From contig MU130549.1 in NCBI GenBank assembly GCA_015039465.1, positions 288,590 to 352,589 of the forward strand: a stretch of DNA of 64,000 nucleotides. Direction: 5' to 3'. The DNA comes from Phlegmacium glaucopus. Its lineage: Eukaryota; Basidiomycota; Agaricomycetes; Agaricales; Cortinariaceae. Under the pieces are notes generated by a model. The model did no database searches, was not told the origin of the DNA, and saw nothing but the letters and a program-made list of their open reading frames with translations. Positions 1 to 13,228 of this stretch are shown here, in pieces. The position numbers were made by a program, and so were the translations under genes. Numbering within the stretch: the stretch's first letter is position 1; every line of letters starts with the position of its first letter.

Positions 1-1216
1 CCAACTCTTCTCAGGGTCAGTAATCACAAACTGTTCCACCTTCTCAAATTGATGAACTCGGAAGATTCCCCACATATCCCGCCCTGCCGATCCCGCTTCT
101 TTACGGAAGCACGTCGAGTATCCCGCATATCTGATCGGTAGCTGGGTATTGGGCGTTTCAAACCACTCGTCCGAATGGAAAGCCGAAATCGGTTGCTCCG
201 AGGTGGCGATGAGGTATTTCTCGTCGTCCGAGCCTATCACCTTTTGGTATTACGTGCCGATCAGATCATTTATGAATGATGTGCATGAAAAGGAACGAAT
301 AGGTACTTTATAAAGTTCTTCATCGAACTGATCGAGCTGTGCCGTCTTCGCCATTTGGTCCTTGTTCATGAAGAAAGGTGGTTGTATTTTCTTGTATTGC
401 TTCGATCGGAGATAGTCCAGGCCATAGGAGATGAGAGCTTGATTGAGATCAACGCCATCGTTTGTGAGGTAGTAACCTCGATGACCAGCAATTTTGGCTC
501 CTATACGACGAAATGGAAGAATAAGGCAATGCGTCGAGCTATCGAGAACCTGCGACTAACCTCTGTCCAAATCCATAGCGTCTAGACGCAGCAAAACTTC
601 ATGATGAGGTAGGATACCTGGTCTCTCAGCTGGATCGGCCAGTTCTCCTGTTGGATCCCATGTCCGTATAACTGCGTTATCGTCCTTGAATCACGAATGA
701 GCAACATTCTTATTCAACAGAATGAAGTATTACCTCTGTCAAACTAACTGGTACGTTCTTTCCAACGATATTACCCACAGTACTGGCCTTTTGTCGCATC
801 TTGATTTCGAACTCGCGAGCCTCTTTCTTCTTTTCCTCTACTTGAGCATCTATCTCCTTCTTTGTTGCAACGAGTTCATCTGCAGGTTCTTTTGCCTATT
901 CAACTCCCATCATCAGGCACCGGAGTCAACGGAAGGACATTGGCTACCTTTTTCTTCGCCGATATTTCCTTTTGCACTTCATTTACTTTTTTCCTCAATG
1001 TATTTGTGTCGAAATCCACTATCAAAAGAAAACAAATAAACATTTCAGAATGGGAGGAAAGGCACATGGACAAGACTTACTTTTCACCCAGTCGGCATAC
1101 ATCTGGATGATCTCATCTACCAGTTCGACCGAAAGGCCCCTCTTCTTTTGGGACTCTTTGATCTCTGCCGAGTTCCCTCCTTTGCTGTCGATAAAGCTGA
1201 GTACGTCTAGAGTCAT
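1..1216 (-). CDS. SES1: Seryl-tRNA synthetase, cytosolic (5' part; 3' end lies beyond the window)
   Basis: Charges tRNA-Ser with serine in the cytosol. I read six exons on the minus strand: 1216-1081, 1018-948, 895-734, 684-561, 500-307 and 240 to the window edge, all with GT-AG borders and in frame (309 codons). The start fits the eukaryotic SerRS N-terminus ([15 protein letters not shown], then KESQKKRG). An N-terminal coiled-coil arm rich in Lys and Glu follows, then the class II catalytic core: [10 protein letters not shown] and the motif 2 region CFRKEAGS...[15 protein letters not shown]. Motif 3 and the C-terminus lie to the left of base 1. The gene is divergent from the next one. No defect is seen. 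The product name is secure; the symbol follows the yeast orthologue. Confidence 0.93.
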
Positions 1217-1420
1217 GATAAAATGTGTTCAAAGTAAGAGTAAGTGACTCGATCGATCTTATCTTTTTTTTGAGTGACTCGCGCGTGAGCATTGCCATAG
1301 GTCACGTGGACTGAAGATAAACAGATAAACAACAACAAATTCAAACGGGTCGGATCACGGTCGCGTCTGCATTTCTGATTCTCTTCCCCACACAGTCTCC
1401 ATAAAACTGTAAAAAAAATT
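1217..1420. promoter_or_regulatory. Divergent promoter between SerRS and the 1421 gene
   Basis: These 204 bp separate the two start codons, so both promoters must sit here or overlap the coding regions. A palindromic CACGTG box (E-box type, bound by bHLH factors in fungi) lies at 1303-1308. A pyrimidine/purine tract and an A-rich stretch precede the 1421 start. No clear TATA box is seen on either side. The regulatory role is inference. Confidence 0.5.
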
Positions 1421-2164
1421 ATGTTCAGCCTCATTAGACGTATCTCCTACGGTGTAATTCCTCGTCCAGATAGGCCTTGGGAGGAGGATCGTAAGTTCTT
1501 TTTTTTACCCCATTCCCTCAAACGCGTGTGTTGCTTGCCTTACACACTTTATCTTATATCCGCTCTACCCTTATCTCACCTGCGCCTTCTCATCTTATCT
1601 ATTACAGCAACCTCAAACGCACCGCGCACGAGGAGAAAACGCCGTTATAGCTCAACAGAGAGGGAAGCTGATGATGACCAGGCCAACAAGAAAGCACGTG
1701 GGGACAGTGCGACGCCTTCATTGGCAGACGCCGAAGGCCTTTCCATGGGCCCGCCATCTGTGCCACAGAGGGATGCCTCAGAGGTGAAAGAGGTCACTGA
1801 AGGAGTCAAGGAAGTTGACTTAGATGGTAAGGATCCAGAGGATCCTGTAGATCGCGAAGCAGCAGAATCAACTGCCTTCCCCGAAAGCATCCCCCTCCCA
1901 GAAGAGAGGGCTGGCGAACTTGATCAGCCGGGTTCCGACGACGTCTCTCGAACTCCTTTGTCATCCGTAAGCGGTGTATCAGAGGAAGTAGATGCAGGAG
2001 AAGCAGATGCAGAGGATTCTGACGATGTTGCATCTTCATCAGATGAGAATACTGTCGTATCAGAAGAGGACAAGTTGCAGAAGAAGAAGACAGTTTTGAA
2101 AGTTTTGGATCCCGCCGAATCAACGATAGAGCAGATCTTCCACATAGACACGACCAAGGTCTAA
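1421..2164 (+). CDS. Small acidic protein with a basic nuclear-type signal, function unknown
   Basis: Two exons, 1421-1490 and 1608-2164, around a 117-nt GT-AG intron. The intron is a multiple of three and has no stop, so unspliced translation also stays open; splicing gives 208 aa. The conserved-looking N-terminus (MFSLIRRISYGVIPRPDRPW) is followed by a basic cluster, RTRRKRR, that could be a nuclear localisation signal. A long Asp/Glu/Ser-rich disordered stretch follows, then a C-terminal LQKKKTVLKVLDPAES segment. I do not recognise a domain. A chromatin or nuclear accessory role would fit the composition but is a guess. Confidence 0.72.
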   Translation: MFSLIRRISYGVIPRPDRPWEEDRKFFFLPHSLKRVCCLPYTLYLISALPLSHLRLLILSITATSNAPRTRRKRRYSSTEREADDDQANKKARGDSATPSLADAEGLSMGPPSVPQRDASEVKEVTEGVKEVDLDGKDPEDPVDREAAESTAFPESIPLPEERAGELDQPGSDDVSRTPLSSVSGVSEEVDAGEADAEDSDDVASSSDENTVVSEEDKLQKKKTVLKVLDPAESTIEQIFHIDTTKV

Positions 2165-4705
2165 GGCCTAAAGGCTAAAGTCCCCCCTTCACGACCTCTT
2201 CCGACCATGACCTTTTCTAAATATCTTCCCCTCATATTTTGTAATCTGTTATTCCCTCGTTCGTCCCGTCCCGCCCTCTTGCTAGTACGTTTCATCTATG
2301 TTTTATATACATGCGTGCGAATACCCTCTCCTCTCTCGTCCCTCTTGTCTATCTCTTCTTTTTCTTGCTCACTGGAATTCTTATCTATTGACTTCTCGTG
2401 TTACCCTGTTGTTTATTGAATGTATAACCCCAATCCAATTTTCTTTTGGTTTTTTTTTTCTCCCCTCTGTCACTTTGTGCTTTGTTCTTTGCTTTACGCT
2501 TTAACACACATCCTCCTTCCTCTCTTCTTGATCATCCTAATCCTCATATTTTCTTCGCTTTCAATCCTGCTGTTTGTCCACGATCAACGTATGTTCAAAT
2601 TCCTTTGCTGTTCAGGCTTCAAGGTTAATTAACTCGTGTGCTCAATACCACAGGTAGTTCTAGATTATATCCCAAAGCGTTACAGCACACCGTAGAGCCT
2701 CTCTACTACCTCGTTTCAGATAATAGATAGGCACGTATCACCTTCTCTTCGTCACAATCCTTCACTGAGCTTAAAAACACAGGTGTGTACGGTGTCAACA
2801 CCACGCAGCCGTTATAGCGAGCATGATATCCAACTCTCAACTAGTACCCCAAACCCCACTCTTGTATTCTTTTTTTTGTTTGCCAGTTACAAGACAGTTC
2901 CAAAATACCGGTTAATTGCCTTCGACATTCAAATTTCACGTCTTTATATGGAAATACAAGTCGAGCTTCCTTCCTTAATACCTAAAGGAAGCACCCACTA
3001 GCTTATAATGGCGATTCCCTTGAGGCAGCAATGTCACCGTATGGCAAATCGCAATTGATCGACGAAAGACTGCGTATAATCTTCGAAGTCGTGGATTTGC
3101 TACACGCTCAAGTTTCTTAACTCTATAAAATCCAGGTGGCCACAGGCGTTCTCTCATGGGCCTAGCCCTTGGCCTTGTAGTTAATCGACTTCAACTTTCA
3201 AGCGAACTACTCACCTTCTTTCAGAGCTCAAGTCGAGGAAAACGGCGAGGTTGTCCGAATCCTTCTGAAAGGGTTTCCAAAAGGTATGTTTTTGATCGGT
3301 CTCAATCTCATTGGTTTCTGTCACTTGCATTTCCCTTATCTTCAGGGTATTATGTGCTGCAGGTTTTCCAGCGGGTTTCATATGAAACGCGGAAAATAAA
3401 TTACACACCGTCTCCCTAGTGGCATCCTTCTAAGCAAGCCTCAATCCTATTCTTTTTTCTTTTCTTGTCAACAGCCGGGATATTATCGGAAGGCCACCGT
3501 ATCACAGTACATATCCCGATGAAGAAGCATGTCTACATGCATAACCTAAATATATACGAGGTTATTTTTACCCCCTTGAAGCGAAGCTAATTTATAAAGG
3601 CAATCAGAAGCTGAATCTCGAATTTTCTCTATAGATGCAAGTCTTTCATTTCCTTGTCTATCTGTGTGTATACGTTCATTCTAAAACAACCGAGGTTCAG
3701 TTGCACGCCAGTTATCGGTTCTTCTGTCATCCCCTGACGTATAAGGAGGTGTGGTGAGGACTGACATCCGCAGGTGTAGGGACATAGATTGGATAGTCAA
3801 CCTCGAAGCTTCTCCGGAGCAAACTTCTTTGACCCCATGATTTACTTGTCTTGGTTCTGGGATGACGGCATGGCCTCCTGCCTTTAGCTCGGAATTAAAA
3901 AAAGATGGTGCGTGCTATACGACATGATCAAATGGTTCGGACCTCAGGAACCACGAGCTTGGCAGGTCAAAGATCTTCATCATCCGCTTGCCCTCCCACA
4001 AGACCTGGCTTGCCCACTTGTACTCGCTGCTTACGCTGTACGAAAACAGGATCAAAACTCTCTGATAGCGATTCACTGCTATGCGATGTAATTGCAACGA
4101 CTGCACCATCAACCTTGAGCCAAGCAAACGTATTATGGGCTGGATCACCTTAAATCCTTCTTTGACAAGTGACATATACAATACCAAATATGGATCCTAT
4201 AACCAGCTGGTGCCATGGGCATAGCCTTGAGGCTTCTGTGACTGCTGCCCTCCCCTGTTTACATGAATGTTCTTTTACTTGGATTGCATCGTGCTACAAG
4301 CAGCAGTCCGGAATGAATGAAACTGGAGGAGACGCACGAATGAACCAATGAACGAACGATGAGCACGCGTAATTTATAAAACTGACTCCTGCACACTTGA
4401 GGTTCTACCTTTCTTTTTCGCCGTTCTCCCCCCTCTCGTCCTTCATCCCCTTGCCTTTCTCTTGCCGGCAGCTTGGTCGCTTTCTCACTTGGTCTCCCCC
4501 ACTTCCTGGTTTACGGTTCTAACGCCCTGAGCGTTCAGTAGGCCTCTCTCTCTCCTCTCTTTCCGCAGGCCGGAGATCGAAAATCATTATTTCAACACCC
4601 TACTCCATATCACCTTTGAGCCGCCCACTTCGTCCCTGCCGTTATCACGCCAAGGAAACTAGGACCAACAAACCAACTTTGAACCGATCATAGACGAACC
4701 AATCG
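2165..4705. other. 2.5-kb gap with no supported gene
   Basis: 2165-2640 is pyrimidine-rich and looks like 3' UTR and terminator sequence of the 1421 gene. Around 3000-3420 there are short open stretches on the plus strand joined by a plausible 68-nt intron (3285-3344 region). They could be remnants of a gene, but I could not build a full model. 3905-4187 is open on both strands without recognisable content. 4370-4700 is pyrimidine-rich and probably the promoter and 5' UTR of the 4706 gene. No tRNA or repeat array is seen. Confidence 0.4.
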
Positions 4706-7700
4706 ATGTTTTCCTTCCTCTCCAACTGGCGTCAAGCATTTTCCTCCTCAGATGGCGAAAGCGATGATGTATCTTCGTTAAATAGAAGTTTGAGCTTACC
4801 ATGGCCCGTCACACAAAGTTCTCCTCGGACGAACAAGAACGAAGGGACTTCGAAACAGCAGCAGCAGCCAGTGAACGGTATGAACATGAGGGATATAAGC
4901 TATCCCATGCCCAAAATGGCTTTGAAAGCCTTGACTAGACCCGATGATCATCCTACTGCTGGTCTTCCCGGTCCTTCCGTACCTCCTGCTACTAGTGGTA
5001 CCATCGGTACTCCCTCTCTTCATCCGTTCATTGCGGCTCCGACTCCGACTTCGGGATCCGTTCCGTGGTCCCAAGAATCAGCGGCGAAAAGGAGGGATAA
5101 TAATTATAACCTACGCACGGCGTTACTCCAAGCAAATGCTTATGCATATACTACGAATGCGCCGCCTCTTCCAGAGGTCGTTCGTCTGGATAATAACTCC
5201 GAAATGGATCCTAGATCTCAACCGTCTTCAATGGAAGCTTCAACAAATCATCATGCCTATGCCTATGCGAACGGGATTTCGAATCAATATGCGGACCAGA
5301 CGCCTCATGACGAAGATGATGGTGAACATGAGATCTACACGTCTCCTTTTGAACGCTCAGATGAGGACGATGAGGATGATTTCTTCTATGGACCTCCTCC
5401 GAAACAATCAACAACTATATCATCTACTTCGCGTTGGGGTGGTTTGAAACTACACACAGCATCTCCATTCTCACAAAGCACATTACGAGTCGACGGGCTC
5501 ATCTTTCCTCCTCCTCCAGATACATCGCCTCATCGTACCTTACCTCTGTCTACCACTGCTGCTGGCGTTTTTCCTCCATCTCTACAACCTGGAACACCAC
5601 CCCTTCCGACGGTGAACACAGACGTCTATAACCATGCCTACAACTACCCACTTGCTAAACAGCTTTCTCCTATTGCGGAACAAGATTATTTTTCTCCCGT
5701 TTCGGTGAGAGGTTTACCAGCGAGTGCTGCGAGTGCTAGTCCAGGAGCCGATAGTGTACTCCATTTCGGGTTTGTGAATGGGAATGGGAGTGGCAGGACG
5801 ATAACAGAAGGTGATAAGAGTATGGAAAGAGAAAGAGATTTGGACAGAGGCTCTATCAGGACACGCTCCCTCAGAGCGGGGTCGGTGGAGTCAACGAAAG
5901 GACCTGCCATGACGAGTGTGAGTAGGTCTGGGTCGTTATCAATGTCGATGAGGGATCCAAACCCGAGTCCTAGTGGATCGACGATTGGTTCTGAGATTAT
6001 TCGTAAGTTTTTTTCACCTGCCTCTAATTGTCTGTCGTTTGGTCCTCTTGCAAACGATAAATTTACTAACAACGACACGCACACTCTGTCTCATAGGTCC
6101 ATCACCGATATATGCTTCACCATTTATAACACGTCATCTGAATCGGACGATATCACAGACATCTTCTAATAAATCGGAGTCGCCTTTGCAGGCTCAATTT
6201 CAACCTCCCCCACCTCCTCCACCGCCACCTTCACCTCTTTCTCCAGCACCTGTGCCTGCACCACCTGTAACCCAATCGCAATCACAGCCGCAACCGCAGG
6301 GAGAGACACAATCCAACAGCTCATCAACACCAACTCTGTCGCGCATGACGAGCTGGCTCTCAATAGGCTCTAAAAATTTGACACCTAGATTGTCGACAGT
6401 TACCATTACACCTGCAAACGCCTACTTGAAACTAAGCGGGCCCGATACAAATATCACCACAGTCCAAACACCTACATCTGCCGTCACAACGACAACAGGA
6501 ACGATGTATACCCCCAACTCTGCCTTCCCAGCACCCACACCCACCACACCCACGTTAGCAACGATGGGGATAACGGGAATTCAAATTCCAGCACCAGCCA
6601 TTACGATCCTTCCGTGTATTCCTCCCTTGGATTTCCGACCTTGCTTTCCTGGACCCCATCCAAGTCCTAATTTATCAACTGACTCGGGAGTGCCTCGATT
6701 AAGACCGCCGAAAATGGGGAAGAAGAAAGGGGATGCGGGACATAGGCTGTCGGTTATTCGTGGAAGTGGGATTGAGAGTGGTGGAGGGGATACGTTTACT
6801 CGGTATGAAGAGGAAATCTTGGATGATGAGGAGGAGGGAGGAGGATATGATGTTGAATCATTGCATGCTGACAGTTTTGTCACCGCAACTACGAATAGTA
6901 GCGGAGATGAAGATGAAGACGAAGATAAACCAATGGGAAGAGGTGTAGAATTGACGAATCTAGCAAAAGGCAAGAGCGCATCTGTGCATTCCACTCGAGC
7001 CCCAACTCCTCAACTCCCATCAGCAGCGCTATCGCACTCTGGTTCAGGAAACTCCACAACAGGAGACTCCTTCATAACTCGTCGATGGGACCGAGACGCC
7101 GCTCTCGGATTATCTCTTTCTCTCTCCCCAACCACATTCCGAGAACGGAAACATCAATTCTTCAGCTCCAAATCATCCTTCATCGCTAATTTGACACCTG
7201 CATTTTGGGCGTTCTGGTTAGGATTCATTTTTCCTGTGTTATGGCTTGTAGGTGGGTGGCATTTCACGAGTTTAGGAGAACAGCCACCGAAATCGACTGT
7301 TTGGGAGTGGTATTTCTGGAGGATGAGGGATGGGTGGGGAGTATTTTGGAAGAGAGTTTTTGTGGGATGGTGCTGTGGGATGAGGAAGGGTGTTGAGAAC
7401 CATAACCGGGGTAGTAGGCAGCAACAGCAAACGATGCAAATGCAACAAGGACCACAAAGGAGGATTCCACCCAGGACTCAGCATAGGACGAGAAGTGTTT
7501 CCTACTCTCATTCCAAACTTCGTTCTGGAAAAGTGTTTCCAGCGCTCCCACGTTGGGTAGCTGAGAAACAAAGTACGGACGATGGTAGGATGAGGTTGAA
7601 TGATCCTAAGAGATCTATGAAAGGGATATCATTTGGATATCCATTCATCCCTCGTCCACCTTATTCTCAAGAGTCCACACTATCATCCTCAACGACGTCG

Positions 7701-7934
7701 TTGTCAGTTGCGAAGAAGGTGTTGGTTTGGATAGAGAAACCAAATAGGATGTTGGACCAATTATATGGGATCAAATTACGTGAAGTGCGAGGACGACCTG
7801 AGAGTGGACGAAGAATGTTTGATCCTTGGATTCAGAGATGTAGATATGCGTTTTGTTGGATGATGTTAGTCGTGGCGATTGGGTTGTGCACGGCGTCTAT
7901 CTATTTGATCGTAGTCAATACTAGAAGACTGTAG
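4706..7934 (+). CDS. Large Ser/Pro-rich protein with two C-terminal membrane segments, function unknown
   Basis: Two exons, 4706-6002 and 6097-7934, joined by a 94-nt GT-AG intron, give 1044 aa. Most of the protein is low-complexity and probably disordered: Ser/Thr/Pro-rich, acidic patches (DEDDEDDFF, DEDEDED), and a poly-Pro run near residue 467. Two hydrophobic segments lie near the C-terminus, about residues 799-820 (FWLGFIFPVLWLVGGW) and 1015-1037 (MMLVVAIGLCTASIYLIVV). This suggests a long cytosolic or nuclear-facing region anchored by a hairpin at the end, an arrangement found in uncharacterised fungal Ser-rich proteins. Its stop codon is only 41 bp from the IRE1 start, so the two genes may share a transcript or overlap in regulation. 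Confidence 0.82.
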
Positions 7935-7975
7935 ATTACACAGCCACACTACCTCCCTTCTTGAAGAACACGGTC

Positions 7976-10900
7976 ATGATTGTACTGCTAGTGACCGTTC
8001 TCTTCTGTTTCTCTCTAGCTCTAGCTCAACAACAACTAGCTCTTGTACACACTGCCTCGTCAACACCTGATATCTCCACAATAAATGACTATAACCTCCT
8101 CGACATCATCCTCGTAGCTTCAGTAGACGGTAAATTCCATGCCCTCAACAGGACGTCTGGTGCTACTCTCTGGTCAATGGCCTCTTTCGCCACTACTACA
8201 AGTGTTTCCGCCCCTTCCTCACTCGCACCGCTCGTCCGCACCCAACATGTAGACTATAACCCAGAGTCGGACTACGAAGATGATACACCACAAGAAACCT
8301 ACATCATTGAACCTCAATCAGGGGATATATATGTCATGACAACTCCTTCAAGTCCTTTACAACGATTCCCATTCTCCATGGCAGAATTAGTCGACATATC
8401 CCCCTTGACAAATGAACATGAACATCAGACGAGGTACTTTGTGGGAAGGAAAGAAACCTCTCTGATATTAATGGAATTGGAGACTGGGAAAATAAAAGCT
8501 ACACTCAATTCGGAATGTCCTTTTATCCCAGACGACACCGAGGAGTCCCAGGATGTGGACCTTGACGAACTGGAGGGAAGTAAACCACCTATATCAGCTC
8601 CTACAGAAATCTATATAGGACGTACAGGTATTTCCATCTCTCTTTCCTCACACCTTACTCTTTTTTATCTTAGTATTATTCCCAAGACTACCATATATCA
8701 ATACGCAAGAAACCTACCCCGAGTGTACCGAATCCTCCCATACACAATCTCACCTTCTCAACATATGGCCCTAACAACAGGGACAATCACCTACAAACAC
8801 TTTATCGCAAGACTAACGACAATTCCTATGTACAGAGTCTACCCAACGGAGAACTCATCGCATTTCGGGGTAGGACCCCAGCTGCGGACCAAGGAAAAAT
8901 CAAAGAAAAAGACGGGCCAGACTCTCTCCTCTGGGGACAGCACTTCAACGCACCAATGTAAAATATTACACTTTTTTTCTCCTCTTCTCTCCAACTTTTA
9001 ACGTTCTGTTATTTTCAGTGTAGCCATCTTTGACATCCTCCAAGCCCCACCTACAATCAACACTCCAAACCCACACCCTTTCATCCTCCTCCAACCCCGT
9101 CCCCGCCTCCCCGACCTCTTCCCTTCCCGATCTCTCTCCCGCCACCACCTACCCAATCTAGAAGCTGCCTATGTAGGAGTCGTAGAAGAAACAGGGAGTT
9201 TATTCGCTATGAGTCCTGAAAGCTTTCCATTGGTTGTGTTTGGTGGGAATGAATATAAAGACAAAACGACAAAGACAAGGGATAAGAAGTCCTTACCGGC
9301 TGGTGAAGGCAAGGAGGACGAATCTCCCGAAGATGTCATTAATCCCCATGAATCGACATGCATGCTAAACCCCTACGATATTCGTTGTATCGTAGGAGTT
9401 AGGCGAGTTGAAAATGGGGGTGGGCCAGAAGAGAGGTTGAAGAGTTTGTTAGATGGACCACCTCTTCCACGAGGACCTCTGAATGGTTCCGCAGCACCGA
9501 TCTCCGCTGTACCTGTCGGTCGTACACCAGGAGACGATAATGACGATAAGCGGTGGCACAACGAGAACACCAGCAACAGAGTACAAGATATCATAGCCAT
9601 CTCTGACGGCCGTGCAAATATCCTACCTCAACTAAACAAATTGGAAACTCTTCTCTCAACTATCCTGTTTGCTGTTTTCTCGGCGTGGTTTTTATGGAAA
9701 CGGGTTGGGATGAAAGTGAATTTGGCTGGAGAGAAAGAAAGGAAAAGAACAACTGTAGAGGAGGAAGAGGAGCAAGATCGTCATCCCATTGGACATATGG
9801 AACGTGATCAGGAGAACACGTCGATAAATGGCACGGCATCATCACCATCATCACCTTTTGAGAACACCTTGTTGGACAATGAAACCGGAGTGCATCCAGC
9901 GATGTCAACTCCACCACCCGTACTTATGAATGGACATGCTGACCCCATAAATGATCTTACGAATACCCCAACAACAATACCACCAACGCCGAGTCCTAAT
10001 CTCAAACGTGAATTCTCCATCTCTCTCCCGTCCAACCTAGATCCTCTACCAATCTCACAAACACCCATACCTCTTCTTCCTCAAACACCTCTACCTTCCA
10101 CGCCCACCACCGCTACTCCAGGGGTAATAGATGACAACGAAGACAGTGAGGCAGAAGTTGAACCTGAAAACGGGGCAGGTGCAATTACTACGCCTGGTAA
10201 ACGGAAAGCAAGGAGGGGGAAGAGGGGGAAGAAGAAGAGGCCTGGCGTTCTAGGTGGGGAAGAGGTTGGTAGTGGCGGGAGTGGTGGCGATAAAGCAGAG
10301 AAAGATAGAGATGCAGATGGAGGAGAGAAGGCTTCGTCGTTGATATTGACAACTTCGTCGCCGAAACCTCTTGCAACGCCTATACCTTCACTGACAGTAT
10401 CAGATACGATTCTAGGTACGTTTACCTCTTCCTTTCCTCAACTTTTTCAAACAAAAAAAAACTCATTAAATTTGCAGGCTACGGTTCACACGGCACAGTC
10501 GTGTACCAAGGTTCATTCCAAGGCCGAGCCGTAGCCGTCAAACGTCTCCTCCAAGATTTCGTAACCCTAGCCACTCGCGAAGTATCCATCCTTCAACAAT
10601 CTGATGATCATCCTAATGTGATCAGGTATTACTATCAAGAATCGCATCTCAACTTTTTTTATATCGCACTTGAATTGTGTCCTGCTTCGTTGGCTGATAT
10701 TGTCGAGAACCCGTACGGTCATGGCAATGGGATTGGAAGTTTGGGTGGGAATAGGAGAGAAGAGGAGTGGAGAGAGATTGTAAAGGGGTTTGATGCGAAG
10801 AGGGCGATGAGGCAGGTAGCGAGTGGGTTGAGGCATTTACATGGCCTTGGGTTGATTCATCGAGATATCAAACCCCAAAATATTCTGATTTCTTCTGCTT

Positions 10901-11919
10901 CCTCTTTAACCGGGGGACGAGATGGATCAGGGTACAGGATGCTCATATCCGATTTTGGTCTATGTAAGAAACTAGACGTGGACCAAACTAGTTTCTTACC
11001 TACCGCGAATGGTGCAATGGCAGCTGGGACAGTAGGTTGGCGAGCTCCCGAGATTTTACGTGGGGAAGTCAAGCTTGATGAACTTTCGAATGGTGACGAT
11101 TCCATATCTTCTCGAGGGAGTGTAGCTACCGTCAACGGCACTTCCTCCACACCCACTGGCACAACAACCACAAAAACTCGGCTAACAAAAAGTGTCGACA
11201 TCTTCGCCTTAGGTTGCCTCTTCTACTACACCCTCACAAATGGTGGACACCCATACGGCGACCGTTTCGAACGCGAAGGCAACATCTTCAAAGACAACAA
11301 ACAACTCTCTCTCCTCCCCCACTTTTGTTCAACAGAAGAATCAACAGAAGCCCAACATCTCATAACCCAAATGCTCGATCCCCAACCATCGCAACGACCC
11401 GATACCAAAACATGTCTTCTTCATCCATTTTTCTGGGATCCAGCTAAACGGTTAGGGTTTTTACAAGATGCTTCGGATAGGTTCGAAGTTATGTGTAGAG
11501 ATCCGAAGGATGGAGCTTTGATTAAGTTGGAGAAGGATGCTGGGAATGTTGTTGGGAATGATTGGCATCAGAGGTTGGATAAGATTTTTATTGAGAATTT
11601 GGGAAAGTATAGGAAGTATGATGGGAGATCTGTACAAGATTTGATGAGGGCTTTGAGAAATAAAGTACGTCTTTTTTTTCTTCGTTTGTCCCTGGATGTT
11701 CTTATTGATCCTTTTTTTTCCGCCTCTATCTAGAAACATCATTATCAAGATCTTCCGGAAAATGTTAAACGACATCTAGGTCCAATGCCAGAAGGTTTCC
11801 TTGGGTATTTCACACGTCGATATCCGAAATTGTTCATGCATGTGCATGGAGTGGTTAAGGATACTGGGTTGCATGGCGAGTCGATGTTTAGGACGTATTT
11901 TGAACTGCCGGAATCATAA
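7976..11919 (+). CDS. IRE1: IRE1, unfolded-protein-response sensor kinase and endoribonuclease (array copy A, the parent)
   Basis: ER transmembrane sensor that detects unfolded proteins, trans-autophosphorylates and cleaves HAC1/XBP1-type mRNA. Five exons (7976-8627, 8687-8957, 9019-10415, 10478-11664, 11734-11919) encode 1230 aa. I chose the ATG at 7976 because it begins a signal peptide (MIVLLVTVLFCFSLALA). The luminal beta-propeller-type domain covers about residues 20-515 (ASVDGKFHALNRTSG, EIYIGRTDYH, FNAPIVAIFDIL, AYVGVVEETGSLFAM). The membrane span is at about 520-538. A 235-residue linker follows. Kinase from residue 774: GYGSHGTV loop, VAVK lysine, HRDIKPQN near 900, DFG near 931, RAPEIL. 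KEN RNase at the end with RNK...KHHYQDLP, carrying the Arg, Asn and His expected for catalysis. All key residues are present. It is the only copy here with a luminal sensor. Confidence 0.95.
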
Positions 11920-12560
11920 ACCGCCTCTTCTCTCTCAAGCTCCTCTCCCTCCTCCCTGCTCCTTGTTATTACCTTCCCCTTGCGCTTTACTGTTCTTGGC
12001 TCATGCTTTCGATGCAATCCCGTCCCCCCTGCTCTCCACCACCCCCATCTATCTAAAAGAAACCATTCCCTGGTTCCCTCCTTGTACTTTTTTCTTTCTG
12101 GGATTTTTACATGGTTTACCTAGACTCTACCCATTAATCTCACCTCAAACCCCTCACCAATATCATCATCACCACCACCAACATCACCACCACCAACGCC
12201 AACATCACCAACACCTGCATATCACACACTCGCACTCGCAATCAAAACCAACAAACTATCCATTCATCACATATCCTTATTTTCAAACAACCCAACGAAC
12301 TTGTATTTTGTACTTACCTCATATACTTCTTTTTTTTGCTTGTTATTTAGGTTCTGAGACCCTACCTACCGTGCTGTTTCCATTTCTCAGTTACCCCATT
12401 TTGGTTTGACCCTACTTTTTTTGTTATATATCCCCCCACGGGCCCTTGCATTGTTTTTTCATCATTAGATGGAGGGATGCTTGCTGTGGGTTTTTAACGG
12501 TTTTTCTTGTGTTTTTTATATTTATTGCGAAAGTTGTGTCTGATGTACTATTGCTAAGAT
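11920..12560. repeat. IRE1 3' flank, the template for flanks copied behind every derived kinase
   Basis: The sequence after the IRE1 stop (CCGCCTCTTCTCTC, then TTGTTATTACCTTCCC, then the CAN-rich tract, then GTTCTGAGACCCTACC) recurs in the same order after copies B (19261-19870), C (26122-26545) and D (32605-33230), and more weakly after E and F. It probably contains the 3' UTR and terminator. This shows that the duplications were genomic segments, not retrocopies; the retained introns agree. Confidence 0.75.
12158..12217. repeat. CAN trinucleotide tract (CAC/CAT/CAA)
   Basis: A run of CAT, CAC and CAA triplets in the IRE1 3' flank. Shorter, different-length versions occur at the matching place behind copies B (about 19497-19530), C (about 26345-26395) and D (about 32845-32885), as expected of an unstable microsatellite carried by each duplicate. 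Confidence 0.7.
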
Positions 12561-13228
12561 GCCGTAGAGCTTAATCTGAATCGTTACTTTGCAAAGCTAG
12601 ATGCTGCTGGACGACTGGGCCATGTGAGCTGTCCTTAATCTGGCAGTGCGCCTTGACGCAAACCATGCCAGGTTTAATCTCCGATCCTTTATCATCTTAT
12701 CGATATTTCTCGCCAAAACACCCGTTTACCAAAGTCACTGGTGTTACGCTTTCGTCGTGAGTAAATGATTAACATTCCTTTGTCTATCAAATATGCGGTC
12801 ACCAAGCTTTGAAGGTTATAGCGCCGTGAAGGCTGTTCTTTGATCTAACGGAATTCTTTAGGCATTGACCACCCAAGATAAAAAAACATGTTCAAAACAC
12901 GATTAAAGCCAGACTAAAGCTGAACCTTTTGGCCGATACCCTCAACCAACACTAGTTTCGGGTGCATACCCACTAGGTGCGCGTCATTGTGACGCGAGTC
13001 CCCCAGGAACACCACTCTCTGTTGTCTTGCCCTCAAGGTAAGGATCTGAATCTGCAAGATTGACTCGCAGGTTCCGATCCTTACTGAGGTTTCGAACGGC
13101 TGAGGCTGCTGCCTCATCGTCTAGACAGGGTGAAAAGATGGCTACAGATAATACTAAGAATGACATATTTTTTGGTCATGATAACAAGGAGATCATGAGT
13201 TTGAGTTGATGGCATATTGCGATGGCAG

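Noticed and set aside
7961..7975. IRE1 starting at 7961
   Set aside because: The codon there is TTG; the first in-frame ATG at 7976 starts a good signal peptide.
8628..8673. IRE1 intron 1 ending at the first AG (8673)
   Set aside because: That acceptor puts a stop a short way downstream; the next AG at 8686 restores GRTDYH and the following open exon.
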